NCBI GenBank assembly: GCA_021399445.1
Contig: JAJTUQ010000003.1
Span: forward strand, 3,286,001 to 3,350,000
DNA length: 64,000 nt
Direction of reading: 5' to 3'
DNA from: Xylogone sp. PMI_703
Taxonomy: Eukaryota; Ascomycota; Leotiomycetes
Within the stretch, counting starts at the first letter, position 1. Every line of letters starts with the position of its first letter. This document shows, piece by piece, positions 26,701-38,007 of this stretch. The position numbers and the translations under genes are program-made. Under the pieces are notes generated by a model that saw only the letters and a program-made list of their open reading frames with translations, was not told the origin of the DNA and did no database searches.

Positions 26701-27274
26701 CGGCTCAGGAAAGAAAAGGTTCAAAAAGGGAGCCCCATCCTCAGGATTAGGTGTTTTTTTGCGGATTTTCCTTCCACTTACTTACTCTACTTTTACTCTA
26801 CTCACGTCTCTTCCTTTTGTTACTGGGTACTTCCTTCCTTCTCTTTTCTCTCTCTTTGTTTTGGCTTGGCTCTCCCGCCTCCTCTGTACACTTCTGTACT
26901 CATATATCAATCTATTCTCGGATATCTTATCTCAGCGGACTCAAAATATCTATCGGGAAAGGCCATCTCATCTGCAATAAAGCTATTGTTACGAAAGAAA
27001 AAAGAATCAAGGAATCAGGAACAGGAACAGGAACTGGACAGAACTAAAGAAGAAAGAAGAACTTTATTACCTGGGAAAGAGAAAAGAAAAGAGAAAACCA
27101 AAATTTTAATCAAGACCACACAAGCCAACTGATTCGCTTCAGTGTTCACATATTCTGCCAACTCCGAGTAGATAATTGTACCAAAGCTCTCTACCTCTCT
27201 GCCTCTCCCACCTTCCCCTCGAAGCACCAAAAAACCACCATCCCTATCTCCTTCTCCAACGATATGCGACAGTT

Positions 27275-28966
27275 ATGGCACAGGCAAGCTCAGATTTCCT
27301 CCGCCTCTGGCGGGACCAAAACATTAAGTCCACCCTCATCTCATACATGGACACCGACTCCCTGTGCGCCCTCCGTCTCACATCCGCAGCATACTGCAAT
27401 ACGATTACCCAGCCGCTTTTCTCCCGAACCATCTTGACCTTCACGCCCAGCGCCCTGACGCGGCCTTCCCGCCTCGAGGGCTTGGCTCGCATCGGTCATC
27501 TCATCGAGCACCTCACCTTCTCAATGCCTCACACCGATGCAACCTTCCTACCTCCTCTCCTGAACCCGCTCACTGGGCAGGAAATCGCTTTCTTATATAC
27601 CCCTCACACGAGCTTTGCGTCGGTGATGCAGCGCCCTAAATATGGGTGCCCCGAGTTGGGTGACATCCTCACTCAGCAATACCCCCCAATCTTTCATGCC
27701 GCCACCAATGTGTCGGCCTTTATCAACTTAATGTCAAAACTCCCAAATCTCCGCCACCTCACCGTCTCCTGTCCTGATCAAGATCCTTCTCAGAGATACC
27801 GCCGTGATGCAGTCGACTATGCTCTCATCAGTCTGCGCATTGCAATAGAAAGAGCGCCAGTAACCAAGCTGGAGAAGCTCTCGCTCAAGCACATCCATCC
27901 TTCTGGGCTGCTCTATTTCCGAGCCATGCCCGGCTTCGGCTGCACTCCCGCAGCAGGACGTCGTTGGAAACAGATCAAGAAACTCTACATCACCATGGAC
28001 TCCTGGGACTTCTACGGCTCGCGACCGGGACTCGATCACCTCAAGATTCTCGAGGACTACATCCGAGGCTTCTCGTCAACTCTCGAAAAAATCAGCTTCG
28101 GATGGAAAGGTCGCAGAGGACCATGTCCACTCACCTTGTTCTCAGATCCGCTCTTCGCCGTTCCCAAGAAGCGGGCGAAGTTATTCAACGAAGTCACCTC
28201 GCCCATGTCCCCCTTGCCCACGACGCCCAGAAAGCCCGCAATGAGGTTCCCTAAATTGCGATACATGCAGATCCGCAATGCCGCCATGTCGATGGAACAG
28301 GTATCAGAGTTCATTCTCGATCACCGGGATACCGTCCATGAGTTTGATTTTGAGAACGTACCATTGATCAATGGCGGCACCTGGGAAGAAGCGCTTGCTC
28401 CACTGACAAGATTGAGCGGCGACGAATGGGCCTCACGCCACAGTGCTTCCGAGGGTGAGAGTTACTGCAGCTCACCCAAGCAGATCTACTTAGACCACTT
28501 CGATCAGTTCAAACCTCCTGTGGAAACTGTTGCTGACACTGACCGCATGTCTGTTTCCGTGACCAAGCTGAAGAAGAAGAAACGACATCACAGAAGAAAG
28601 CGCAAGCACACCCATATGCGCAACCAACCCGAGATATCCAAACCCATGCCTGTAGCTGAATCTACTGTGCAAATGTTGCAGCCTACCATATTCGATCCTA
28701 ATGTACAGGGCGTCCAGCGCAACTTCGAGCGGGACGCCGCCCAACAGAGACTTGCCGATGACCCTGACCAACGGGTAACCACCTTGAAGAAAGCCAAAGA
28801 AGCTGTTTTGACGAAGCTAAGCAGGGAGTACTCCAAGGGTCATGAAAAGAAATCAACCGTCTCAAATTTTTTCAAGAACACTTATCCTTCTGGCCTATCG
28901 GGCCGTAGCTTTCTGAGACTGGAGAGTAATACTGCTTTAGTGCCTCTGATGTTCAGTCACTCCTGA
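27275..28966 (+). CDS. F-box-like protein of unknown target
   Basis: A single exon encodes 563 residues from the ATG at 27275. The N-terminus (LISYMDTDSLCALRLTSAAYCNTITQPLFSRTI, written here in parts: LISYMDTDSLCALR at about 21-34, TQPLFSRTI at about 46-54) resembles a degenerate F-box helix bundle. Leucine-rich, repeat-like segments follow (LPNLRHLTVSC, KLEKLSLKHIH, LRYMQIRNAAM), as in fungal F-box/LRR proteins. A strongly basic patch (KKKKRHHRRKRKH, about 433-445) could be a nuclear localisation signal. F-box proteins recruit substrates to SCF ubiquitin ligases; the substrate here cannot be inferred. An out-of-frame ATG 11 nt upstream opens a 57-codon overlapping frame (27264-27437). The first minus-strand neighbour is convergent, 243 bp away. 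Confidence 0.72.
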   Translation: MAQASSDFLRLWRDQNIKSTLISYMDTDSLCALRLTSAAYCNTITQPLFSRTILTFTPSALTRPSRLEGLARIGHLIEHLTFSMPHTDATFLPPLLNPLTGQEIAFLYTPHTSFASVMQRPKYGCPELGDILTQQYPPIFHAATNVSAFINLMSKLPNLRHLTVSCPDQDPSQRYRRDAVDYALISLRIAIERAPVTKLEKLSLKHIHPSGLLYFRAMPGFGCTPAAGRRWKQIKKLYITMDSWDFYGSRPGLDHLKILEDYIRGFSSTLEKISFGWKGRRGPCPLTLFSDPLFAVPKKRAKLFNEVTSPMSPLPTTPRKPAMRFPKLRYMQIRNAAMSMEQVSEFILDHRDTVHEFDFENVPLINGGTWEEALAPLTRLSGDEWASRHSASEGESYCSSPKQIYLDHFDQFKPPVETVADTDRMSVSVTKLKKKKRHHRRKRKHTHMRNQPEISKPMPVAESTVQMLQPTIFDPNVQGVQRNFERDAAQQRLADDPDQRVTTLKKAKEAVLTKLSREYSKGHEKKSTVSNFFKNTYPSGLSGRSFLRLESNTALVPLMFSHS

Positions 28967-29209
28967 GGCTGTTTGTATGTTTAACTTATGATGTAACGAC
29001 TTATGATGATCTAATGAATGAAAAATAATGACTTTATGAGATTACTATGTGCCTTTGACTGTCGTTTTTTCCTCTCTTTGTTGCATTCCATGCATGTAAT
29101 CCTTTTTTTTTTCGGCATGCGACCATATGACAAATGAGTAAGCCGAAAGTATACTGCCGGTCCCAGATAAAAAATTAAGTTTTTCATAGATCAAAATTAG
29201 GCCCGGCAA

Positions 29210-30442
29210 TCATGACCGGCGGTATAGGTGCATCTGATAGCGCATATTCTCCAGGGGTATTGGGTACCGAAGTTGTTCAGCTAGCCTGAACCATAACGAA
29301 TCTTCAGATATAACCTTGTCCCACATGGGGTTGCTCTCTTGGCTCAACGTCTCGAGTAACGTGTGATCCATGAGCCATTTCATGGGATACTTCTTTAGTT
29401 CATGACCAACAGACGTTTCCGAATAACTGCCGGGACTATCAACCACGAGCAACAGGGAACCTGACTTCATGCATGTAGTAATGTCTAAGAGTAATCTAGT
29501 CGTCTTACCGATGGAAGCCGTGTATAGTTCATTCAAGGTGAAGAGTAAAGTCAACAACGTTGGCCGTTGCCCGACGAGATCTTGCAGCTCGGCCTCCGTC
29601 AATCCGAGGACGTCTTCTGTATAGAACCTTGTATTCAATTGTCCCGAATGAATGAGTGCAGAGTTCGACCCCTTGGCAGTAGCGCTTGCATATTTTGACA
29701 AGGGTGGAGGGGTGATTAAGCCTTCCTGCAGTCTTTGTACAACGGGGCCCCACTGAGCCACATCAACGAGAGTAACGGCCAGATTTGCGTTCTGATGTGC
29801 TGACAAGGGGCGGGAGATTTCGAGATCTGACATGGCTTCCACAATCGAACTCCCACTCTTCACTCCAACTGCCGTTGACGAGGAACTATAACGTAAAGCC
29901 GATAAAAGTCCCCCACATGCCACTGTCTCTGCTGCACCTCCTCCAATGCATACCACATTAAGAGTAGACGAGGAAGGTGCGTTGTTGCCATCATCTGCGA
30001 TACCGGCAATGGAATCTCCCAATGATGACTGGAATAGAGGCTCGAGATGTTGGCGCAGCTGTACCAATATAGAAGCATAACAGAGGGCCCTGCTTGGGCT
30101 CCACCGTGCTGAGTATGCATCCAGGTACCCTTCTTTCCCAAATGCACGGGCAAAATCTCTATCGAATAGTGCGGATTTGATTTCCTGCAACGTCTCGTTT
30201 AATGCGGTTGAGGATAAGGTATCCGAGAAGACATTCTGGAATATGTTGAGAAGTAGTTGTTGCAGTTCGATTGGTATCGTATGATCCGATTTTATGGACC
30301 TTCCATCTTGGTCTCCAACGGGCTTTGATATGGGATAGTTAGATCCTTGGACGCCCTTAGATCCTCTTGAGACAGGCTGTGACGTGTTCTTTTTTCCACT
30401 GGCTTTCCCCTGGGATTTTCCAGATTTAACATTCTTCTTCAT
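29210..30442 (-). CDS. BMT6: 25S rRNA (uridine-N3)-methyltransferase, Bmt6-like
   Basis: An intronless 410-residue frame runs from an ATG at 30442. A basic, low-complexity N-terminus (KSGKSQGKASGKK, residues 6-18) of the kind seen in nucleolar proteins precedes a Rossmann-type SAM-binding segment at about residues 161-180 (LNVVCIGGGAAETVACGG). It also has conserved features of the Bmt6 family: ARWSPSRALCYASI, LNTRFYTEDVLGL, LLTLLFTLNELYT, LLLVVDSPGSYSE and a C-terminal ENMRYQMHLYRR. In yeast Bmt6 makes m3U2843 in 25S rRNA. The family match is from memory of conserved segments, so the family is fairly sure and the exact target nucleotide is inferred. Confidence 0.8.
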   Translation of the reverse strand: MKKNVKSGKSQGKASGKKNTSQPVSRGSKGVQGSNYPISKPVGDQDGRSIKSDHTIPIELQQLLLNIFQNVFSDTLSSTALNETLQEIKSALFDRDFARAFGKEGYLDAYSARWSPSRALCYASILVQLRQHLEPLFQSSLGDSIAGIADDGNNAPSSSTLNVVCIGGGAAETVACGGLLSALRYSSSSTAVGVKSGSSIVEAMSDLEISRPLSAHQNANLAVTLVDVAQWGPVVQRLQEGLITPPPLSKYASATAKGSNSALIHSGQLNTRFYTEDVLGLTEAELQDLVGQRPTLLTLLFTLNELYTASIGKTTRLLLDITTCMKSGSLLLVVDSPGSYSETSVGHELKKYPMKWLMDHTLLETLSQESNPMWDKVISEDSLWFRLAEQLRYPIPLENMRYQMHLYRRS

Positions 30443-31566
30443 TGTAGAAAGGTGGAAGGTTTCTTGTTCCCCCGATAGAGTGTATTCTGCAAGAGTTTTT
30501 TTGTAGATTAAACAAATGGAGCACTTGGTCTTCAGGCGAACTTTCCTGTCGGGATTTAGCGCATACTTTTTCCATCTTTCACTACTTCCTACCAGATTTC
30601 TTCTTTTCTACGATCTAGAGCACATCTAGGACATTTGTCTAGCAATGATTGATCTACATCGGTATCTCAAGGGGTATGTTAATATTTGCCTCTTAAATAT
30701 TAACAGCATAGCTTGATACGCAGTATATAGTACAGCACTTGACTGTAAGTATAAGGTCTGAAATCGAATTCTCACTCAAGAAGACAGTGATAAAACAATG
30801 GCACGAGCTCTGAATAACTAAACTGGAAAAACTTTGCGGTTGGCGTGTCAAGTATAGAATGATTAACTAAATAAAAATCGTGATTCAAATGTAGCATCTG
30901 AACATATATACACGGAGAAGACCAATACTGAGATAAAATAGGCCACATCTGTAGTACGTTGGAAAAGGCCAACATACACGTTTCGAGGTGCATCCTCTTA
31001 TGTATACTTCGACGCTTCTCTGTGCTGCATCTATTGTCGTGGCAGAAACTTGACGAATCAAATCTTCCAAAGCACATAGGAACGCAGAGGATTAAGAGTT
31101 ACTGACATCGTAATCCAATACACGATCACATCGATGCGAAATTCGACACGCAGAAGCGAGAGACTGCAGCAGCAGTAGGAGCCCTGTGAAAAGGTGTAAC
31201 AGAAATGGAACTATCTTAACTTACCAGTCTATCATTAGTCTAGAGAATGAACAAGCACCTGGGCAAATTAGAGCTGAGGTTTTCAATTATAAGCCCACGA
31301 AGAAAACTTGTAATTACTTTGATACAGCTAGGAACCGGATCTTCAAGTTTCATTGCTCCTTCCAGGATTAACAAAAAGAGCTAGCCATATATGGTTAGCT
31401 TGGTAAGCTGGCGAAGGCTCTCCTCGATGAACCTCCGTCGTCACCGTCCAAGATACACATTCGCAAGCTTCATCGCCATCACTACCATCTAAGCTATCAT
31501 CCATCGAGCTATCTAAGGATTGAGAATATCTAGAGATATCAAACGCAGTTACTACACGCCGTCACA
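30443..31566. other. Divergent promoter region, BMT6-like / V-ATPase c
   Basis: This 1.1-kb region serves two divergent housekeeping genes. A perfect local repeat, cttaaatattaacagc and atgttaatatttgcctc, lies around 30676-30710 and can form a hairpin around ttaatattt/aaatattaa. No gene is seen. Confidence 0.4.
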
Positions 31567-32394
31567 ATGTCTTTCGATCTCTGGTAAGCCGGGTCCCGTG
31601 TTTTCGTGTTTGTTGTTGGCAGTTCCAGCTGAGCTTTCTCAACCTATCATGCATTGGCATTTCCCATTAGTATCAGCTATCGTATCTGTGTATAGCCTGC
31701 TAACTTGCGACATCAATACAGTCCTGCGTATGCGGTTAGTACTTTCAACTTCGTTGAGCTCTTGGAACATCCTCTTCGAGATCCACCTTCGAGCTCCACT
31801 ATACCCGAGTCCCGATGCTGATATGTTTCGTAGCCCTTCTTCGGTGCGATGGGATGCACCTCTGCCATTGTCTTCACTTGCTTTGGCGCTGCATATGGCA
31901 CGGCCAAGTCCGGCGTTGGCATCTGCGCCATGGGTGTCCTTCGACCTGATTTGATCGTGAAGAGTACGTGTCTTATCAAAGTATGCCCCGACGGAACACT
32001 AACCTTCTATTTAGACATCGTCCCCGTCATTATGGCTGGTATCATTGGTATTTACGGCCTTGTCGTCTCCGTCCTTATTTCCGATGGATTGAAACAACAA
32101 CTGCCGCTGTATACTGGTTTCATTCAGCTTGGTGCTGGTCTTGCCGTCGGTTTGGCAGGTTTGGCCGCTGGCTTTGCCATCGGCATTGTTGGTGATGCTG
32201 GTGTACGTGGAAGCGCACAACAACCAAGACTCTTCGTCGGCATGATCCTTATTCTCATTTTTGCTGAAGTTTTGGGTAAGCGATTTTGCCAAGTTATGTA
32301 TGTTATATCATATCTGACTAATATCACAGGTCTCTACGGTTTGATCGTTGCCCTCTTGATGAACTCGAAGGCAGGCTTTGATGTCAGCTGCTAA
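31567..32394 (+). CDS. VMA3: V-type H+-ATPase 16-kDa proteolipid subunit c
   Basis: Five exons: 31567-31583, 31722-31734, 31834-31963, 32015-32275 and 32330-32394. The product is 161 residues, the usual length. Exon 2 is only 13 nt. The protein has four transmembrane helices, the N-terminal segment [25 protein letters not shown] in the first repeat and [21 protein letters not shown] in the second. The proton-carrying glutamate lies in helix 4 ([11 protein letters not shown]). The sequence follows subunit c (Vma3) rather than c' (Vma11), notably ending DVSC and with [18 protein letters not shown]. The c-ring rotates in the Vo sector of the vacuolar membrane to pump protons. Intron 1 is 138 bp, intron 2 is 99 bp with a GTTAGT donor, and introns 3 and 4 are 51 and 54 bp. 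All exon joins keep frame. Confidence 0.95.
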
Positions 32395-33765
32395 ACGGAA
32401 CCTTGAAAAGAGAGGGAGAGTAAGAGTCAAGTTGTGCCCGCAAACTCTCCGGCAAAATCTTATTTAATGACGGGCAAGAAATCGCGGCAAGATCGTAGGG
32501 TAATTGGTCGATTAAGAGATGGTACTAATGTCTATCTCAGAAAGGAAACATGTATATTGGTTTGAACCATGGCTCTTTTGGCGTTGACAAAGCATAGAGT
32601 AGAAATTGCAAAGTGACAGGTGGCCTGTGCAGGCCGTGTATGCTAGTATTCATGTTTGGCCTGGATCAATTCAATTTCTTTTCACACTAAGCAGGCTGCG
32701 CATCTGAGGGCATCTCGTGTAAAGACAAATTCCAAGTTGTTGGCGACCTGCACATTTCGTGTTGGAAGATAAGGATTCTATGCAAGGGCATTATTGGCCG
32801 CATCGGTGTGAATATCCCCATCTACCCCAGGCTGACTAACATATCCCAACGAACTACCGGTCATGTGGTTCAATTCAAAACCAAACCCATCTGCCGTCTT
32901 TTAAGCATCTCACCTCCGTACGGCATTCTCGAGGGTTTAACTCCATGGGATGGAAAAGGGGGGGATTGTATAGCATGAAAATTGCAGTTAATGTAGCTCT
33001 CTCCGGGGCTCCACAATTTGAATCCAGATCGCTGCACCGTGACGTCTCCTATAATTACTTCTCTACCTCTCTGTCACATCGTATCTATCCGACGGTGGAG
33101 AATGCTTCAAATTCCTAAATAGTAAATATTTTTTAATTCACCGAGAACACTGACATCGGAGCTGTTGGTGTGTGAAAGTACTTCATCGTGCAGTGTGGAG
33201 GTGAATTGGAAAATTCCATGAGAATCTTTTGACGTCTGTACATTAGATTGTTTCCAGGGATCAAGTGGGGAGGTATGCAGTTGGAATTTTGCGTGGTGGC
33301 TTGCATTGTGAAATTGGAAGTGCATTGCTGGTTAGAGCTGGAATAGGATGGTTGATTATATATCTGGAAAAGGCTGTAAGGGGATAAAGTGGAACGTTAT
33401 ATGATGATTTATTCGTTAATGACGTTTTCCGGTATCACTGTTCCTGAGTATCTGGTTTGGTACTGTCATATTATTGATACTGTTGTTGCTGCTGGAAGAT
33501 GATAACTGCACACGTGAGTTGGGGAAAGCTGTCTCAATTGCCGAGCTTCTTACCCCAAATGATGGAAAACTCCGGCAGAGTTACAGCTAAGGTATCTTCT
33601 AAAAATTACCCCTCGGGGTCTCGAGAAATGGGGGGCCATATTACGCTGTATTCAAGATTCCACCCCACTTACTCTTTTTTCAACTATTCTCTACCACGCC
33701 ATTGCTTACCTTTCTTCTCTCCTACTGCTTCTGCAACTGTTATTCCAAGAAGATTTTTATCAACT
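32395..33765. other. Intergenic region, V-ATPase c to CMD-family gene
   Basis: The 3' region of the V-ATPase gene is followed by a promoter-like stretch. The frame of the downstream gene stays open upstream of its chosen start as far as 33499, so the last 267 bp may be coding (see the CMD gene). I see nothing else. Confidence 0.4.
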
Positions 33766-34487
33766 ATGCGTCTTCCTTACGCCGATGTCAATGCGGAGAA
33801 GTTCTCCAGCCCAGAGGCCGCTGCCATTGTAAGCCGCGTCCAGGCGCGTAGAGCACCCCGCCCCCTCCAACCACTGGATCTCACCTTACTTCACGCACCC
33901 AATGTAGCAGATGGCTGGAACAGCTTCCTCGGGGCCGTGAGGACCAAGACTAGCCTGCCAGATGATCTTCGAGAGATTGCAATCTGTAGAGTCGCCATAA
34001 TTAACAAGGCTTGGTATGAGTGGGGTCACCACGCTCCTCTAGCTGAGGCTGGAGGGGTAACTGAAGCCGGCATGAAGCTGTTGAAGGAAAGCAATCTGGA
34101 TGGTCAGAGCGGTGGTGCCCTCAACGAGAAGCAGTGGGCCGTGGTGCGATACACGGATGCCATGACTAGGAACGTCTCTGTCAAGCAGGAGATCTTTGAC
34201 GAGCTGAAAAAGCATTTCAACGATCAGGAGATAGTGGAAATCACTGCAACGGTAATGGTTTCTTAGCGACTTAAGGTTTCCCCTAAAAGTATTTTGGAAG
34301 CTGACTGGTTGGCTCGTATATAGGTCGCGGCATATAACTGTGTTAGCAGATTCTTAGTTGCTCTTGATGGTGAGTTCCTCCCCTCTCCCCTCTCTTCCTC
34401 TCTTTTTTGGCGTCTTCAGTAAAACACTAAAATAATGGACTTTTTGAAATCGTAGTTGGAGAGAGGAATAGCACTCCAGCCCCATGA
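33766..34487 (+). CDS. Carboxymuconolactone decarboxylase (CMD/AhpD-like) family protein
   Basis: Three exons (33766-34251, 34324-34369, 34456-34487), with introns of 72 and 86 bp, give 187 residues from the ATG at 33766. The CMD core is visible: a helical segment PLDLTLLHAPNVADGWNSFLG, then LPDDLREIAICRVAIINKAWYEWGHHAPLAEAGG, the family's helix with the WEWxxHxxxA-type signature, and the tail VAAYNCVSRFLVALDV. The usual AhpD CxxC is absent; the signature here is RVAIINKAWYEW..H, as in gamma-carboxymuconolactone decarboxylase-like fungal proteins of unknown substrate. The frame is open 267 nt upstream. A start at 33628 would add 46 residues with no acidic residue, ending IPRRFLST, which looks like a mitochondrial presequence. 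I kept the shorter start because it gives the normal family length. Confidence 0.8.
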
Positions 34488-37400
34488 TATGGCACAACAA
34501 GCTCGGGGACGCCGTATGGGCGTCGTCATAATGCCGGTGTGTCAGCGGATGAGTTATTTGTGCGTTCTACTGTAGCTCCCTGTACCTCAGTACCTGGCAC
34601 GCCTGCTGCCTCGGGAGTTGTTGTTCGTACCTCGCACATTAGCTAGCTAGCAATTGGAGATCTGCCGCTACTTGTACGCTGCTACAAGATGCTTTATCCA
34701 GATATAAATTAGTTGCAGAATAAAGTATGAAATTTTGCTGCGTGCCCAAGGGGGTTTGATTCGCGTGTAATTCTCCGACGAGGCAAGAGTCATACGATTC
34801 TCTTCAGCATGGTAACAGTGACGACGTCAACGGCTTTGCTCTTGTCTCTCGCTACCGATAGGCCGCAAACGTGCACAATCTCATTCTATCCTCCACAGGG
34901 AGTCTATTGCCCGCATTGGGAAATTCAAATGCCCGCGGGACACTTTGGGACTCATGCTCTGCGATCCCCTTCTCCTTGCGGTCGTCAAATCGTGAGCCGC
35001 TCTACGAAAGCCATCGCCACCACCAGTCCTCCACAGTATCGAGATCTCCAGAGCTTCAACTGCATCTTGCCATGCCGAGATCCAGACCCTGAGATGGAAC
35101 TCTCTTAAATCTCACCCGTTGCGTCCATAGCGGTACTCGAGCCCGCCGCCGAACTCAGATCATCGAAGAGCCACAAGTTCGGATTAAGGTCCTGAGTGCA
35201 TGCGGTTGCGAAGGCATCAGCCACCAGTGCTGCATGCTAAAGTTTCGACTGTTGTAGCCATCCTTCGGAGACCAACCTAACCCGTTTTGATACAACCGGG
35301 TCAGTTTCCCTTCTTCGTTGTGTGAAGTACCGGTCCGGAGTCTGCAGTAGTAAAACGTGCCACGGCGTTCTCCTCTCACTCAACAAAAGAACCCAAGTTA
35401 CGATCACTGCAGGTGAAGAGATAATCCACGGCATCAATACGGCTCTACCAGGATGACATCACAACCGTGCGTCTGTGACATCTGTCGGCTCAATTGATCC
35501 GTGAATCTCGTCCACCTCATCTCATCAACAGCTCATGACAAGGTCGGAAAAATCGATGCACAATAATACCCTAACACTCCGAGAGCGGATTGTCGGCGTA
35601 GGGGAGTAACCATGGGAAAATCCAGTGTTCATTGGACGCGTGGTTCTCGGTGGCTTTCCTTCTGGACGTGTGGCAGTGGCATTCCACCCGCCTCTGATAA
35701 CGATTGCAGTTCAACAACCTGAAGCAACCCCCCTTGCTAGGTGTTATTGCTGCTGCTGACCTGTCGGTTTTAAGAGACGCCCTGCATGAGGGCTCCGGCG
35801 TTCGAAATAACTTCTTCAGAGTCCAAGGATCTTCAACAATCCTTCATAGGCAAAACACCACGCTAAACGTTAAATAATTGGATAATGAAAGGTCTGGAGG
35901 TTGGTGTGCCGCGGTACACTAGCCCATGGTGGAATCAGCTGCAATAATAACCTAATTCGGCGCGTGGCCGTGGATATCATTTTGTACCGACAACCGCAAA
36001 TTCTACTTGTAGCATGCATATCGGTGGCTGTTGCATGGCTCCGTGGCTCCACGGCATTACACGATTGCTGTTGGTGGTTGTCCATGTGTGCCCATGTGTT
36101 GTTACTCTATCCTCCTTTGCGGCCACTCGGCGTCCCAAGCTCCCCTCTGGCATACCGGCGAGCCGTGCATTCGGCACCTGGGCCCCCTGAATGGATGTCC
36201 AGGACCATCCACAAGCTACTGGGTACGGTAGCGCAGTAAGATAGTGGGTTGAGCCCAGCGGCTTCAGCGCTTCCGGGGCGGCCTGGGAGTTGGGCCGGCG
36301 TGCCAGCGGCGAAGAGAGGCTGGCAACCAAAAATAATAACCATCGTGGCCCCGTGCTGGCAGAGGACCCCTTCCACCAGCAATCCGGAAACGATGAAGCA
36401 ATCCAATCGCGATTGCTGTAACCTGCAGCAGCTCGCATAGCACTGATCCTTTCATGCCTGCAGACAAACGGTACGGTAGCAGGATGTGGATATCACATGG
36501 GGCATTGGCCGCTCATACCAAAATACAGTAATGTGCTACGGTATTTCTCTGGTGTAGCATCATTTCTGCCGTAGAGGATCTTCAGGTTCGGGAACCTCCA
36601 AAGGGCAGCTGTTGCTGCGCGGTAATTCTCGCTCACTCCATGCAGCTCCAAGATGGCAGTATCAAAAGCAATATTCTCACCGAAATGGGAAGGGACAGCG
36701 ATGCCTACAAACTGTACGACGGTAAGTACAGCGAGTGCTGACCCCGGCAGCCCAATTTAGTTACTGGTAGGCGCTAAAGAGGATAAGCTTGTCGGCGGTG
36801 GCCCTTGAGTGCCTGTAGCTCGTATCGTATTTTTGTGGTTTCAGAGGAGGATAATAATTATTGCGCTGGGAATTCAGGCGCATTCAGGCGCTCTCCGGCG
36901 TTGCGGCCACGAGGTCTAGAAGCCCGCCTCAAGATTCTTGACACCCTTGGCGGAGCGGCGTACAATCTTCCACTACTGTGTATCACCACTACCGGTACCG
37001 ATCTCTCTTCTCGAGGCGATTGAGTTCCCAGAACTGGGGACCGCAGGGCATAGCAACGCAGCAACGCCGCAACACTGCACTCGCTATACTGGTGACCTGG
37101 TACGCATCAGCAAACTCCGGGCTTGGACTGTGCTATGCTATACTAGCACAAACAGTTACTCAGTCTTTTTTGGCTGGTGACCACCGCCAACCATCCCCTT
37201 TCCCTCTCCACCATGACTACTCTCATGTCATGTCATCACCATAATCGGCGGCCACGATCCCATCCACACGGAAACGATGAACCGTCATCTCGGGGATTAT
37301 TAGCGCTTGACATGGAAAGGTGTCTGACTTTTGTCGGAGAGTTACCACAGGAGGAGAAGCCAGAGAGAGCTGTGAACTGCCGACAATGGCCGAGCAAAGC

Positions 37401-37976
37401 ACGACGATTGGCACGAGGCCCAGGGTCCAGGGCCATCTGCTTCTCGTGTGTTTATTTGCGGGAAAGGAGCTACAACGATGATACAAGAGCGGTCCCGTCC
37501 ATGGCAGCTGGGAGGTGGAAGACGCTTTGCCTGATCTACGGTATACGGTACGGAGTACGGAGTACAGAGGTACAGCAAGCAGGTGGTGCCGAGCAAGCAG
37601 CCAGCAGCCAGCAGCCTGCATCCAACAGTGGCAGTCAGCCTGCAGGAAGGGGGCCCGCCGAAGGGAACGGCTAAAGGGGAGGGGGAGATGCCCATACCCG
37701 ATGCCCAAGGCGACCAGAAAGTCAGCATCCTTAGGCCGACAGGGGAGTCCGCCGAGGGGCCGGGGGCCAAGCCTTGGCCGTCAATGTCAGCACCGCAAAA
37801 TTTTGGTGTGGGCGTTTAGGTAATGCAGTTTGTGCGTTGTCATCCACGCGTGATTGGCTCGCTGCCGGCATATGTGCACCACACCTGCACCACGCCTGCA
37901 ACACGCCCGCATGCCCGCTAGCAACAGGGCCCTCCTCGACACTTCAACCACGGCCCGGACAAAGGTTTGGCTGCCA

Positions 37977-38007
<31 letters not shown>

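Larger units (their letters stand above)
21885..27274. other. 5.4-kb gene-free region between divergent SLN1-type and F-box-like genes
   Basis: This is the shared upstream region of two divergently transcribed genes. It holds a pyrimidine CT run (about 22052-22076), a CAGCAC hexamer tract (23759-23799), a CA-rich patch near 25121 and CACGTG at 26625-26630. It also holds three copies of TACGGAGTA/TACTCCGTA (22683, 23017, 26172) and a CT-rich stretch (26760-26930) typical of fungal promoters just before the F-box gene. Open frames here, including the overlapping minus-strand frames at 25063-25801, look like chance: low complexity, Cys/Arg-rich, no recognisable domain. Long leaders or noncoding transcripts are possible but not shown by sequence. 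Confidence 0.45.

Noticed and set aside
37223..37823. Several overlapping frames on both strands (100-165 codons) upstream of the bZIP gene
   Set aside because: Frames on both strands are open together in GC-richer DNA. They are Pro/Gly/Arg-rich with no conserved motif.
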